Shown here: one piece after another, positions 9,506-21,522 of the stretch
Layout: each line of letters starts with the position of its first letter
Numbering within the stretch: the stretch's first letter is position 1
Position numbers and translations under genes: made by a program
Source: Allolobophora icterica
Taxonomy: Eukaryota; Annelida; Clitellata; Crassiclitellata; Lumbricidae
Direction of reading: 5' to 3'
DNA: 64,000 nt
Assembly (NCBI GenBank): GCA_963556255.1
Contig: OY744610.1
Coordinates: forward strand, 17,140,457 to 17,204,456
The notes under the pieces: generated by a model
What the model saw: the letters and a program-made list of their open reading frames with translations, nothing else
Told to the model about the DNA's origin: nothing
Databases searched by the model: none

Positions 9506-10051
9506 ATGGCCGACTCACACTACAAGATTCGTGGTTATCTCCGACAAAAAGGAGAAACAAATATGCACAAGTACAACCTCGATGATTTGGTTGGCCTTAC
9601 CAACTGGGGATATACTATCCCTAAGCCCACCGCAGATATGTTAGACGCGGTTCCCCAAATTCACATCGATTTCGTGTCGGATGATTACCACAGCCGCGAT
9701 ATTTACACAGCGACCAAAACTGTGACTCTAAGTTCGTGGCAAACGCTTCCATTAACCGCGGCGCGCTATCCTTGTATCACGTTGCAAACTAACAATGAGA
9801 CGGTGTCTTTAGACCGCGGATTCTGGAGGCTTACAATGTTTGGTGTTAGTACCGGTGATGCGTCAGTACGCGTTATTACAGCCGCGGGTAGCATCGATCG
9901 TACAGTCGACATTCTAAGTGGACAATTTCATGCATCTAGAGCAATATCCATTCCAGGACAAACGAGTTTCAGAATTGAAGGAAAAAAGAGAGGTGTTGAA
10001 AGCACTTCAACTATTGAGTTAAACGTAACGTTACTGATAGAGCAACTATAA
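9506..10051 (+). CDS. 181-aa protein of unknown function next to fibre (copy A)
   Basis: Intact, 181 residues, about 95% alike in the two copies. The sequence is rich in alternating hydrophobic and polar residues (ITLQTNNETVSLD, FWRLTMFGV, SIELNVTLL-type strands), suggesting an all-beta, perhaps jelly-roll fold, with no signal peptide or membrane segment. I do not recognise a family. It starts 9 bp after the fibre stop and is followed at 6 bp by the 201-aa gene. Position after the fibre suggests a spike-associated or host-interaction protein; this is inference. Confidence 0.7.
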   Translation: MADSHYKIRGYLRQKGETNMHKYNLDDLVGLTNWGYTIPKPTADMLDAVPQIHIDFVSDDYHSRDIYTATKTVTLSSWQTLPLTAARYPCITLQTNNETVSLDRGFWRLTMFGVSTGDASVRVITAAGSIDRTVDILSGQFHASRAISIPGQTSFRIEGKKRGVESTSTIELNVTLLIEQL

Positions 10052-10057
10052 AAAAGT

Positions 10058-10663
10058 ATGTCTTTGTACCCAACGCTTATGGAGTCAACAATTTCGTCAG
10101 ACACGACGTCGCAAACATTTCGTCTGCAGAAGATTGGCGAAATAGAAGCATTCCTGAGGTCCGAGGCGATAAGCCGAGGACAACTGTGCAAAAAGTATAA
10201 GAGGGTTGTAGATGTGGCTAATGGGGCCTCGGCCGGCCTTGCTCTGGTTAGTCTTGGAACTGGGGTGGGTGGGGCAGCTATGTTAGCCACTGGTATTGGT
10301 TTTATTCCTGGTATTGTTCTGGAGAGTTTGGCCATAGCGACGAGTTTTCTGGATATTATTGGAAATGTTGTTAGTAGAAGTTTTGTTGCTAAAGCTTCAA
10401 AACACGACGAAATTTGTATTTTGGCGGAGAGTAAGCTAAACACTGTTCATGACCACATTTCTAAGGCGTTGGAGGACACCGCTATTAGTGATGAAGAGTA
10501 TAAGCTTATTCTGGGAGAGGAGGAGAAATATAGAACGATGAAACGTGATATACAAAGCAAGAATGGAAAAAAAGAGTTGCCGAGTCAAAGCAAGGACCAG
10601 ATGGTGGCAGAACTAATCAAGAAACTAACCAGCGCTGGGTCTTGTCCGCGAACCACGATATAA
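10058..10663 (+). CDS. 201-aa membrane-interacting protein of unknown function (copy A)
   Basis: Intact. A polar N-terminal helix (TSQTFRLQKIGEIEAFL) is followed by a Gly/Ala-rich hydrophobic block (about residues 55-105: ASAGLALVSLGTGVGGAA, LATGIGFIPGIVLESLAIA) resembling a membrane-inserting hairpin, then a charged helical C-terminus with DEEYKLILGEEEKY. Such proteins are often the last gene of Polintons in marine invertebrates, as far as I know without a function; apolipoprotein-L-like or pore-forming behaviour is a guess. In the complete element the end of this gene lies inside the terminal inverted repeat. Confidence 0.72.
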   Translation: MSLYPTLMESTISSDTTSQTFRLQKIGEIEAFLRSEAISRGQLCKKYKRVVDVANGASAGLALVSLGTGVGGAAMLATGIGFIPGIVLESLAIATSFLDIIGNVVSRSFVAKASKHDEICILAESKLNTVHDHISKALEDTAISDEEYKLILGEEEKYRTMKRDIQSKNGKKELPSQSKDQMVAELIKKLTSAGSCPRTTI

Positions 10664-10910
10664 AAATTTTCATCCTAGGTGGTTGGAACGTTGAATCTGT
10701 TGTTGTTCCGACCGCGCCACCACCATACGATTAGCGTATTTATAATTTGTTATGTGCTCAAGTTTCCGCAGTTAACCGCGCCACCGCCGTACGATTTCTC
10801 CAGTTCCCCGATTTCCGTAGTGCCCCGATTTCCGCAGTTCCCCGATTTCCGTGGTTCCAGATTTCCGTATTTCCCCGATTTCCATAGTTCCCCGATTTCC
10901 ATAATTCACA
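10664..10910. repeat. Decayed element end running into 17-bp degenerate repeats
   Basis: Bases 10664-10745 still resemble the terminal-repeat sequence next to the 201-aa gene (TAGGTGGTTGG, CACCACCATACGATTAG). The CGCGCCACC.CC.TACGATT motif recurs at about 10777. From about 10796 to 10905 short units of the form CCCCGATTTCCGTAGTT are repeated about seven times with variation. The intact 521-bp terminal repeat of the other copy is not present. Confidence 0.7.
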
Positions 10911-10989
10911 AGTCCAAAAACGTGACCGAAAAATGGTATTCAGAAAACGACGAAAAGTGTCACGTTTTTGAAATTTCAAAGTCGGCTGA

Positions 10990-11829
10990 AAATTTTACTC
11001 AGCGTAGATTTGCGTTCACTGCACGATTTCGTTCGAAATATTGATTTTGGCCTGATGAATTTTTGACAATGAAAAATTTGTTTCGGGGTAAAAGTTTTTG
11101 GGGATGGGTGAAAAATTTCACACAGCGTAGAAACGATTTTTCTGCACGTTTCAGGTGTAAATATTGATTTTGGCCTGATGAATTTTTGACAATGAAAAAT
11201 TTGTTTCGGGGTAAAAGTTTTTGGGGATGGGTGAAAAATTTCACACAGCGTAGAAATGATTTTTCTGCACGTTTCAGGCGTAAATATTGATTTTGGCCTG
11301 ATGAATTTTTGACAATGAAAAATTTGTTTCGGGGTAAAAGTTTTTGGGGATGGGTGAAAAAAATTTTACACAGCGTAGAAACGATTTTTCTGCACGTTTC
11401 AGGTGTAAATATTGATTTTGGCCTGATGAATTTTTTGACAATGAAAAATTTGTTTCGGGGTAAAAGTTTTTGGGGATGGGTGAAAAAATTTTACACAGCG
11501 TAGAAACGATTTTTCTGCACGTTTCAGGTGTAAATATTGATTTTGGCCTGATGAATTTTTGACAATGAAAAATATCTTTTGGGGTGTTTTTGGGGTTGGG
11601 TGAAAAATTTCACACAGCGTAGAAACGATTTTTCTGCACGTTTCAGGTGTAAATATTGATTTTGGCCTGATGAATTTTTAACAATGAAAAATTTGTTTCG
11701 GGGTAAAAGTTTTTGGGGATGGGTGAAAAAATTTTACACAGCGTAGAAACGATTTTTCTGCACGTTTCAGGTGTAAATATTGATTTTGGCCTGATGAATT
11801 TTTGACAATGAAAAATTTGTTTCGGGGTG
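10990..11829. repeat. ~122-bp satellite array, about seven units
   Basis: Units of about 120-125 bp begin near 11041, 11162, 11286, 11411, 11535, 11656 and 11779, judged from the shared ATTGATTTTGGCCTGATGAA core. Each contains CAATGAAAAATTTGTTTCGGGG and CACACAGCGTAGAAACGATT. Units are 90-98% alike, with small indels, which fits local amplification. No coding potential is convincing. Confidence 0.9.
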
Positions 11830-11930
11830 ACTTACTCAAGGTCCGTACGTAACGGCTAGAGTGGGATTCGAATCTGCAACCCTCCGGTCACAAGGCGCCG
11901 AACTTACCACTGAGCCACCGCGCCCCACAA
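11830..11930 (-). mobile_element. tRNA-derived SINE fragment
   Basis: On the minus strand the sequence reads as a tRNA-like head: GGGCGCGGTGGCTCAGTGG (box A region) and GATTCGAATCCCACTC (box B region). A second copy of the same family is at 19545-19806. It interrupts the end of the satellite array and lacks the body seen in the second copy. Confidence 0.7.
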
Positions 11931-14900
11931 ATGATGGTTGCATCAATTAATTCATCGTGTAACCTGAAATGGGAACATGCAAATGTACGTGTTTTATATA
12001 GCGACTGTATTGCCTCGACCTTGATCATTGATCGGATTAGAATCTTCATCACCGCTGCCCGTATGGATCGGAACCACGCAATTTAAGGACCCAGTGTAGG
12101 ATACCAACCGTGATAGACCAAGATTTTAAATAAATAAAGTATTGCATGCCGCCTTCGGGAGGCGAACTGGGATCGTAACAATCACGCCTAACGCTCTTAC
12201 CAATGTAGCTACTGTGCGAGTGTTGAAAAACATCCATATTTCAGTTTGTTATATCTATCGTATTAACGCCGCACTCGCTAGGTGGCCACGTTCCTCAGTT
12301 GTTAAGATTCCCGCCGTGGTCTACTTAAATCTTCACAGCTGAAGATTTAAGTAGGCCAGCACTGTAGTTTCTTTATTTATGAAGCGAAGTATGCCGTGTA
12401 GGTACGCAAAATTCCGCATTTTTCACCCTCTATCCGAATCTGTAACTTAAAATTTAATTTGTTCTATAAACAGAGTACAGGCAAGTTCCGGGTATGTGTG
12501 TCTGTATGTGTGTCTGCAGGTGCCTGTGTCTGTAGGTGTGTGTATCTCTGTTGTTTTGAGTACCCCATAAATGCGCTCTAATAAATTGAAAAGCGTCTCG
12601 TAGATATGTCTAGATTTTGCACCATAATATGAATTATGTCATTATAAGCCATCACTCATTTAAAGGAATTTTAAAAGCTTTGAGAATACCACCTGACGAA
12701 TGCGCCAGACAATGCACTCCTATCTACCCTGAATGACCATTCCCTTTCCCTCTGGCAGGCCCTTGAGAGTGCCAAAAGGTTGGGGTTTAAGATTCACTCG
12801 TTTTAAGGTTTTTAAGCTTTCAGAACGCCACCTAGCGACTGCGTCAACTCCGGTTTCAGATTCACTCATTGTAAGGGTTTTAAAGCTTTCAGGACGCCAC
12901 CTGGTGAATGCGCCAGTTCCGGTTTCAGATTCACTCATTGTAAGGGTTTTTAAGCTTTCAGAACTCCACCTAGCGACTGCGCCAGTTCCTGCTTTACCTA
13001 TCTACTACTGTTGAGTTGGAATACGTGGGGTGGCTTATGAAACTAGTTCAGATTGCTTGACGCATGGTAAGTTTACATTACCAGATCATTGAGGGTTAGA
13101 TCTCAGTTGCCTTAAAACGGGTTACACCTATAACTACTGAGGTGGTATTAGCAGGAAGGCTAACGTGGTTAGCGTATCACATAAGATAAGTTTCAGGCCT
13201 TATAATAAAGAAACAACCTGAATCATTTGGAGGCTCAATTCCAGTTATCTTGAGGCATTTCACGTCTACAACTGCATGGGAATATGTAATTGATATAAGA
13301 ATGCGATTTCGGAATACCCGCAGTTCAGATAATAATTTACCATAGGTTAAATATGCATTAGTATTAGCATTGCATTGGGAGAGAAACTACTTGGTTCAGT
13401 GATGTCAGAAGTCTACGATACATACAATTGTGTAGTCTTGTTGGGGTACACTGGCAATAGATATATGAATCCAATAAAATCTGGAGCTATGTGATTGTTT
13501 GTAATGTTTGCAATGAGGTTTCATCCAACAAAATATGCACAAAGTTTTAATTCTTTATTCAACAATCGGCTTCCATTTTATTTATTTAAATGTGACTGTT
13601 ATGCTTGAGCCAGTTAGCAACATTAGATTAATAAGGATTTGGCAGTAAATAGTTTACGTTTGCAATCGTGGATTGATAACTCTTTCAACAATAATAGATA
13701 GCAGCATAAATCTCTGGAATACGATATGTTAGCTGAATGATCTCGTCTAGCGAAAGCATATCACCTAGGCCTACTTGGAGAACTAGATGTAATACTTAAC
13801 AAAGGGGGTATTAACAAATACAAAGTGAATGGAATAAGTGACATAATAATTCTGGAAGCAGTTAATGTATGTGAACTTCTAAAGATCTAAGATAGAAAAC
13901 ATTAATACACATACCCGAAAGTAAAATGTAAAGTCAATTACTTCAGTCACAGCAAAGTCCCAAGTACCTGGTTCTGACGCTCAGAATGTCTCAATCTCTC
14001 CGGGACAATTAGTTTAAGGACACCTCGGCATGTGTGTGGTCGCTTGCAACCCACCCGCGCCCAGAATCGATCCGAGGAATCTCCGTGAAAAGGATTCTTC
14101 TTCCAGACAGATTGCAGCGACCGGAAACCTCCATACGACTGCATTTCTGTTGTGGTGAGAGGCGGTCAGCCTACGGCGATCAAACATTAGCCGGTCGTTC
14201 CAGAGGAGAATCACCCACGCTAGACACCCAACTATTTATATAGCGCCTAAACCGACTAATAGCTTTAGGTGTAGAACTGTAGATGCTTGTTTATCTACCG
14301 CCTGTATAGACCATTTCTACGGAAATCATGTCAAAAATAAAATGGCAGTCGAATCAAGGGATGATTCCTTCGTGGGTGCACGCCTTCATATGGCACACGG
14401 ATTTTCATTGTGGATTCCGAGGTAGACCCACACCCATTCTAACCGTACATGTAATCTAGAGCATTTCTTAAACGCTAATTGAAAGCCAAAGCGCAGGGTA
14501 CCAGATCATTGGGACAACGTTGCGTCATGTCAGAGGGTGGTCCAGAGATTCCATAAATAGAAAATGATCGGGTTGTTTGTGGACCAGAGACGGAAGGAAA
14601 CCTAGGATCGGTTGTGGTTGATTGTATTTAGGTTAAGGGAATGTCACATTTGCCATGTTCCATAAGAGCTTGTCTCTTAACGTGATGTGTACGTGCTTAG
14701 GACTTCTCTAATTGGGCAATTTGTTTTGTAAATGCTCTGCTCAGCCTCCATTCTGCGTTGACTGATGACAGCCGTTGCGCTAAATAACGGAAAGTAAAAA
14801 CAACACGTCTAGGGAGTCTAGAATAACCCGTCATAAGTTGTGTGCGAAATAAAGCTAGCATCGTCTAATTCTGAAATTCATGCGCTGAAAATCTCAGTGT

Positions 14901-15368
14901 GACAAAAATCCTGGTTATACAGTTGAAAATCCAAGTGAAACGAAGAAAATTACGCAGAGCATAGTAAGAAAAACTCTAATTATATATAAAGTAAAGGCGA
15001 AGAAGTTAATAGTTCGTGCTTTCCTACTAGTCGACAGTAGCGACCATTTTGAGCCTAGAGCAACACGATGATGTGTTGCATCAATAAGGAAATACATTTC
15101 AGCCCTAATGTTCTGGTTTCTAGTATTTGCAAATTCCTTTCTGTATTTAGGACTCATTCACATACCTATGAGGAGGAAATAATAGTTTAAAACATTCTCA
15201 GTCTTCCGAATAAATGGAATAAATGATTAGCCAAATGATATTGCATGCCTTTTGTCACACAATCGGTCAATTGCTGATGACTACTTTATTATCCTGGATA
15301 ACCCGATCATCTTCTATCTCAGTATTTCTCGAACCCCAGTCACGTATATCTATCCTTTGTAACGTAGG
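11931..15368. other. No gene recognised; AT-rich intergenic DNA
   Basis: Apart from the 69-bp repeats at 12645-12990 I see only short scattered frames without domain signatures, a GT-rich stretch near 12495-12545 and AT-rich unique-looking sequence. Nothing in it supports a promoter or RNA gene. Confidence 0.5.
12645..12990. repeat. ~69-bp minisatellite
   Basis: Three to four units with cores at about 12791, 12859 and 12928, plus a more diverged one near 12650. Each contains GATTCACTCATTGTAAGG, an AAGCTTTCAG motif, CGCCACCT and TGCGCCAGTTCC. Confidence 0.75.
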
Positions 15369-15372
15369 TTCA

Positions 15373-15444
<72 letters not shown>

Positions 15445-15502
15445 TGAGTGTGTGCGTGACAGAGAGAGGACAGAGAGAGAGAGAGAAGAGGAGAGAGAGG
15501 AG

Positions 15503-15571
<69 letters not shown>

Positions 15572-15620
15572 TGAGAGAGAGAGGAGAGAGAGGAGAGAGA
15601 GAGAGGAGAGAGAGAGAGAG
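15369..15620. repeat. (GA)n microsatellite
   Basis: About 250 bp of imperfect GA repeats with occasional GGA and TGAGTGTG interruptions. The long frames within it, read as Arg-Glu or Ser-Leu polymers, are by-products of the repeat. Confidence 0.95.
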
Positions 15621-15714
15621 GTAGGAAGAAGTAGACTAAGTGAGTTAGTCTATAAGCCAATTATAGAAGGACATGTTGCTGCCGCTTCTAAGCGGTGTAG
15701 AAATTCTCTTAGAG

Positions 15715-15998
15715 CAGTGTTTCCCAAAGTGGGTTCCGCGGAACCCTAGGGTTCCGTGAGGGGAAGACAAGGGTTCCATTAAGCAATTGGATAAGTGTTG
15801 TTTGAATGTGCTGTAACATTTTAAATCAGACTCCAAGATGTAGACAAGAGTTCTGTGGAAAAATTAAATTTATTTAAAACAATTTATCGATTAAACTCTG
15901 ATCACCGTTTGTACCAAGATGTGTTTTGTTTAGGTAAGGGTTCCGTCCAAAAATTCAAGTAAAAGGGTTCCGTAGCCTAAAAAGATTGGGAAGCACTG
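15715..15998. mobile_element. hAT-type MITE, 284 bp
   Basis: It starts CAGTGTTTCCCAAAGTGGG and ends TTGGGAAGCACTG, forming short imperfect inverted ends. The perfect 8-bp target duplication TCTTAGAG flanks it (15707-15714 and 15999-16006), diagnostic of hAT transposition. The inside repeats GGGTTCC motifs and has no coding capacity, so it was moved by an enzyme supplied elsewhere. Confidence 0.88.
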
Positions 15999-16451
15999 TC
16001 TTAGAGGACGCAAATAGGGTTATTGCGGAAAAGCGAGAGTTAGTGGCTATCTCCGAGAGAGTAATTTGTTGGCAAAACAGCGAGAGACGAAGTCCCGACT
16101 GAAATGTAATTAATTTAATTAATCGAGCGCTCGGTAAGGTTACCCCCTTGGAGAGATGCAGCGAAATGAACACTCGCATGGAAGCCATGGCCCGTAGACG
16201 ATGAATTCGACCCTGCATCTCTGCTCACGAGACTTTGCACCTAACAGAGTTGCCGCGGTCTATCATTCAAGCCATCTTGTAGAAGCCAGCAACACCTTGC
16301 TTGCTATTGAGTCTTTCAGTATTTGTCCGTCGCTTGTTAGAAGCGATCGAGCGCTAGAAAACTTTAACTCTTCACATCATAATATATCAACAACCCTCTT
16401 CATCTTCCCTGAACTGGCCTTACTATCGGGGCCAGACCCGAACACCTATCA
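15999..16451. other. No gene recognised
   Basis: About 450 bp between two hAT MITEs. A 134-codon frame starting at 16201 has no recognisable domain and runs into the next MITE, so I do not call it a gene. Confidence 0.4.
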
Positions 16452-16743
16452 CAGTGGGCGCCGCCAGCGTGACGCACTGGACGCACGTGCGTCCACCCAC
16501 CGAATAAAATCCACACAAGGATTAGGCATCGTATCGATATTTTTAACAATTTTTCATTGTAATTACCGTACAGTATCATCAGTATGTATAAATAATATCA
16601 TATGATATCATATGCATGTGTTACACTGTACTTTTATGAGTCACTCTCAGTCATTTTCAGTGTATGACTACGAGTGACAGGTAGGGGACGGGTGTGGATG
16701 GGAGGGTGTGCGTCCAATTTTCTAAAGCCTGGCGGCGCCCCTG
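16452..16743. mobile_element. hAT-type MITE, 292 bp
   Basis: Ends are CAGTGGGCGCCGCCAG and, on the other strand, CAGGGGCGCCGCCAG. The perfect 8-bp duplication ACCTATCA lies at 16444-16451 and 16744-16751. It contains no transposase frame. The GGGCGCCGCCAG end differs from the other hAT MITEs in the window, so this is a separate family. Confidence 0.88.
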
Positions 16744-17236
16744 ACCTATCATATGGCGGGGACTTTCCTTCAATTAGTCTACGGAAGGTTCGAAGCGGGG
16801 GGCAACCACAAGCAGAGTAGCGTCCAACATGCGCCCCTGGTGAACGTTTGTCATAGTACGAATAATCGAGGACTAAATGCATCTTGTTTCACGCATTTTA
16901 TATTCTATCCGAATAGCGGATAACGATTTTCGGTTATAGATTCACCAGATTGGATTAGGTTTTTACATTTAACGAAACTGGAGTTCCATTACCTGGGTAT
17001 GAGCAATTCGACCAATGGCGGTAACTGAACGATCTACGGTGCGCAGGTCAGCGAGGCATGTCTTATAAGGTCGGCAGTCTAGCACTCGTTTAACAACTTG
17101 ATTTTATTGTGTATGCAATAAAGTCTTGCATGTGATAAGTTGACTAAGTCGGACGACAATTTATATGAACCGCAATCAAAGAGAAGAAGGTATTCTTCTG
17201 CTCAGTTAGACGAACAAGTGTTATTTCATTATTTTA
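16744..17236. other. No gene recognised
   Basis: About 490 bp without a supported gene, RNA or repeat. Confidence 0.4.
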
Positions 17237-17957
17237 CTAGCTGTAACCCGTGAAAATCACGGTCTGTAAATTTAGTTCAGAAGTTTCAATGTGCATGAGA
17301 GTAAAATTGTTAAAAATCATACGTAAGCTAAATTGTTATCATTGCAATAATTGTTTGATGGCAACATATTTTTTGTAGACGTTTGATGCTTTTCGTTGAG
17401 CAGCAATTGTCCTTGTTCATGTGTGTTATTAACAAAGACCTTGAGTAATTGATGATTTGTTGCTCGAATCAATGCAACATACAACTGACCATTTGTTTGT
17501 ATGTATGTATTTTTTGTACTTTTGTAAGTCCTTCAAATCTCATTTCTTTAGCTGTGAGCCTGTGGCTGAGCTGGGTACATGTATTACATGTATCTTGAAG
17601 AGGCGCTATATCAAATCCTCGAATGAATGAATGAATAATAACTTTGCAAAGACTGGCTCTTTAAGAGAAACACCCACTCGGTTTGAATGATTGCCCTTGT
17701 GCTTCATTAGGCCTAATAGTCAGCACAAATGCCAAAATGATGGGAAACTGACGTCGTGGGCATTGTTAACGGCAGTCCAGAATCACTGGGTTCTAAGTTG
17801 AGTCGTGGAATGACAACTCTTTCTCCTTTCTTACTTCCAGTGATTATCTCCGCATCAATAAGAATTTAGCTTACGTATTTTTTTAACTTTTACGCTCAAG
17901 CACATTAAAGCTTCTTTTAAGATTTGCATACCGTGATTCTTCACGGGTTACAGCTAG
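17237..17957 (-). mobile_element. Helitron-like fragment bounded by inverted hairpin ends
   Basis: Both ends carry the same motif in opposite orientation: a hairpin (CCGTGA...TCACGG) followed by GGGTTACAG and CTAG, the layout of a Helitron 3' end. Ends are at 17237 and 17957. Inside, the minus strand near 17330-17500 reads GQLYVALIRATN followed by LKVFVN, matching the C-terminal motif VI region of Pif1/Helitron helicases, but stops follow. A GGCGCTATA repeat tail with (AATG)n at about 17600 shows a secondary insertion. Confidence 0.65.
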
Positions 17958-18116
17958 TCAACACTAGAACTAACACTTAGTAAAACACGGAAACTGTAAA
18001 GACAACGGTTCGTTTGAAAGACAACAGTAACATTTGACAGTCGGTCAGTTGGGCTGCCTACATTGTCAACGCACAGATGCATGGCTGTCTTAACAACTTC
18101 CTTCGGAGAGAAAGAG

Positions 18117-18424
<308 letters not shown>

Positions 18425-18429
18425 GAGTG

Positions 18430-19544
18430 AATCATAGGTAAAGCGGGCGCCATTGAGACGACTTTGTGTATTATGGGTGGCGAGCTTGAGCTTGCTTTTA
18501 ACCAGAATTACACTGCCATTTTGCAACAAATACTTCAGGCCCAGGGGCACAAAAGTGTCAGAACTGTCACCGCCACTCTTAGAAGTGGTGGTAACCGGTA
18601 ACCACCGTCACAACACAAAGTTACGTATTTGCCCATATCCCATTTGACAACAAGAACTACATTCAGATTTTTTGTGTGGAAAAATTTGTTAACATTATTT
18701 GCAGGTTGCGAGAAGATATGACTCATGCGCTGGATTCGATTATAAAATAAATGTCGCTTGAAGGTCTATTCGAGCAAATTTAGATTAGATTAGATTGGAA
18801 TAGATTTCTCATCAAGTACACTAAACTTTATTTTATGTTTGATCACATGCATTTTTTGAAATGACACCTCGCGTTTCCTTCAAGCATGTTAGATTGTTTA
18901 ATGGTATAGCAAAGAAAACTATGAATTAAACTAAAATTCTCTATCGATCGACGAAAAGATTTGCCTTCTCAATAGTTACCTAACAGCTTAAAGCTTCATC
19001 CAGTCAAATGATTTTACCACTCGTTAATATGGATAATATCTACTTTGCAGACGATGTGTCTGAAAATAATAGGCCGTCAACGTGAAATACTCTCCCGTTC
19101 AGTTAATGATGTGATCAATTGTTATTGTGGCTAATGTCTACTTTCGACAGGGGTATTTTTAGAAATGCATAGGCCGTGAAAATAGTGTCTCCTGATTGTT
19201 TGTAGCTGGCGTATAATATAATTATTTCGTTAAATTATAATGAAAGTAACTGCGAGCTGATGCTGAGTGGACAATTTGAAAGACATAACCTCCATTTTTA
19301 ATATTTTATGGGGAAAAAGATAAGTTGAAGTTAACAATAAAGCATTGACACAAAAAAAAAACAAAAAACAAAAATCCGTTTATTAGAACAACCCAAAAAA
19401 AGTACAAGTATGTTTTCAAGGCTAAGTAAGGTGGGAGTCTTAATGGGATGCCTATAAGGGATGAGTTCCCGCTAATTGGGGCACCCAAAATGATCGCAGG
19501 CTGAACGGATATATGTGATGAATGATAACTGCGATAAGAGGAAA
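18430..19544. other. No gene recognised
   Basis: AT-rich DNA. Two related segments near 19040-19090 and 19130-19190 share TCTACTTT and ATAGGCCGT, suggesting an old local duplication of about 107 bp. No coding or RNA signal. Confidence 0.4.
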
Positions 19545-19806
19545 TTTTGTGTCAGCTTAATTAATTTTTTATTTTTATTTATTTATTCCGGATATTTCTA
19601 TAGCGCCCTCTCGAAGTCTACTACTACTCAGAGGCGCTCCCGACTACAGCATTTGATACTGTGCCGGAAATTTTCACGCCGAAGCGCCACGAGCAATTGC
19701 GAGTGAAGGACTTGCCCAAGGTCCATACGCAGCGGCTAGAGTGGGATTCCAACCTGCAACCCTCCGGTCACAAGGCGCCGAACTTACCACTGAGCCACCA
19801 CGCCCC
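19545..19806 (-). mobile_element. tRNA-derived SINE, near full length
   Basis: Minus-strand order is a tRNA-like head at 19728-19806 (GGGCGTGGTGGCTCAGTGG, then a box B-like GGTTGGAATCCCACTC), a body with CGTGAAAATTTCCGG and GAGGGCGCTATAG, and an AT-rich tail with ATAAATAAA. Same family as 11830-11930. The GGCGCTATA tail is shared with several other repeats in the window. Confidence 0.7.
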
Positions 19807-20047
19807 ATTAATGCTGGGTCAGAACATCATCAGATAGTTATCTGTCAGAATATGTAGCATGGCGATAGTTATCTATCAAAAGGTAATAAGGGGAAATTTA
19901 TTCTGAGCGTAGAGATAGTTAAACAACAATCGAATGTCAAGTATTTACACTCTGGGCCAAGCCATATAAATTCAATTAGTCGAATATTAGATTTTACACA
20001 GCAAGCAATTATATAGAGTAGTAGGCTACAATGATCATGCTAAGGAT

Positions 20048-20276
20048 CAGTGCTTTTTTTTCTGAGGAAAAAGGTTCCGGAACGGCAAAAACAGGTTCCG
20101 GAACGGAATAATTATGGGCGGGCTAAAATCTCGACAACAACGGGAGTGAGGATTGGAAGGGGTCTCAATAAACACTGAAAACAGTTCAAAACACTAAAAT
20201 TAAGTTCAAAATAACTAAATTATTGTTTTTATTATTGAAATAAATAAATAATTTTTAGTAGCTGAAAAAAGCACTG
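20048..20276. mobile_element. hAT-type MITE, 229 bp
   Basis: Inverted ends CAGTGCTTTTTT and AAAAAAGCACTG, flanked by the perfect 8-bp duplication CTAAGGAT (20040-20047 and 20277-20284). The inside has two GGTTCCGGAACGG palindromes and no coding capacity. Confidence 0.88.
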
Positions 20277-20576
20277 CTAAGGATTTACCCTGTAAACGAA
20301 AGAGGAGTTAAAACAGCTATCAAATTCCAATGATTATCATTTTGGCATATATAAATTCAAACAGTTATGCGTGGGATATAACAGCAAATTAAGTGTTAAC
20401 AGGTGAAAAATACAAGCACGGGCTGAATGATATATTACTGTATGTCAGTTTATAAGTTTATCAAAGATACAAGATACACCAAGATACACAATACAAAGAT
20501 ACACCTTTCCAGAGAACTGAATAAAAGCCAAAGAATATAGTAGACCAAATTTTGCCTTTATATTTATAATGTAGTC

Positions 20577-20738
<162 letters not shown>

Positions 20739-20739
<1 letters not shown>

Positions 20740-21522
20740 CTTTATTGTGTCAACTGATAGCAGACGTGACAGCGGTTAGACATGGCTAGTCACCGGTGTT
20801 AGTCACCCATGCATATGTATCAGAGAGCTGAGAGAAGGGAACTTTTTTCTTAATCATTGAATTTAATTGGAAAACCTGTAAACGTTCGCTAAAGGTCCTA
20901 TAAAATATTCAATAAACTGTGGATATTTTACTTAATAATTTTTTTATATTAATTATTTCAAATTAGGAGTAAAATGTATACTGTGTGACAGTGTGTGGGT
21001 CGCTGTATGACTACTATACACATCAGCCCTAACACATAAGCCACCTCAACAGTGATAGAAGGAAAATGTTTGAAAGTAGCTGGGATCTAACCTCTCAATC
21101 ATTTTAGTAGTTACACTTATTATGGGTCAAGCCACTTAGTTTACGCGCTAGCTACGTTTTAAAACCATCGCTCTCGTGTCACTTTAAGAGTCACTGGTGT
21201 TAGTCTCGTTTAGGCAACACGGCTTTATATTTCTAATGATTTAAATGACTAACCGCTGTCAAGTCACGCGGCGAGCTGCATGTTTGGCGTTGCTGGCTTT
21301 ATTTACATGATAAAGTTCCTGTATATTGGTCGTCACAGAAGACGCTTGAATTCCACAATAATCTGTTCAAGATAAGTACTCACCCTTCAACCTAACGTCT
21401 TAGATTACGCTACTAAGTAGGTTCAGCAAATTTAGTGTTCTTAGCAAGCTAAGCAATGCCACTGTAGGCCTATATTATTACTTCTGCAAATATCATTATA
21501 TTTTATTATCATTAAAACATAC
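20739..21522. other. No gene recognised; 3' flank of the Mab-21 gene
   Basis: AT-rich DNA between the microsatellite and the minus-strand Mab-21-like gene. It may hold its 3' untranslated region. No further gene seen. Confidence 0.4.

Larger units (their letters stand above)
1..10745 (+). mobile_element. Polinton/adintovirus-type element, copy A (left end outside window, decayed)
   Basis: The block holds the same genes in the same order as the complete element at 39679-56481, but in inverted orientation. PolB is cut by the window edge. Several genes carry single-base frameshifts or stops (ATPase, penton, major capsid, fibre), so this copy is a fossil. Homology to the complete element continues past the last gene to about 10745, where the inverted-repeat sequence is lost and short tandem repeats begin; no intact terminal repeat is visible here. 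Protein-primed PolB, retroviral-type integrase, A32-like ATPase, adenain-like protease and jelly-roll capsid genes together define Polintons/Mavericks and the related adintoviruses. Confidence 0.9.

Noticed and set aside
10990..11829. CRISPR-like array of regular repeats
   Set aside because: The whole ~122-bp unit repeats with no unique spacers; the DNA is eukaryotic.
15370..15660. Arg-Glu and Ser-Leu polymer frames, also at 17954-18550
   Set aside because: Products of (GA)n and (TG)n microsatellites.
16201..16605. 134-codon frame as a gene
   Set aside because: No domain and it runs through the hAT MITE boundary at 16452.
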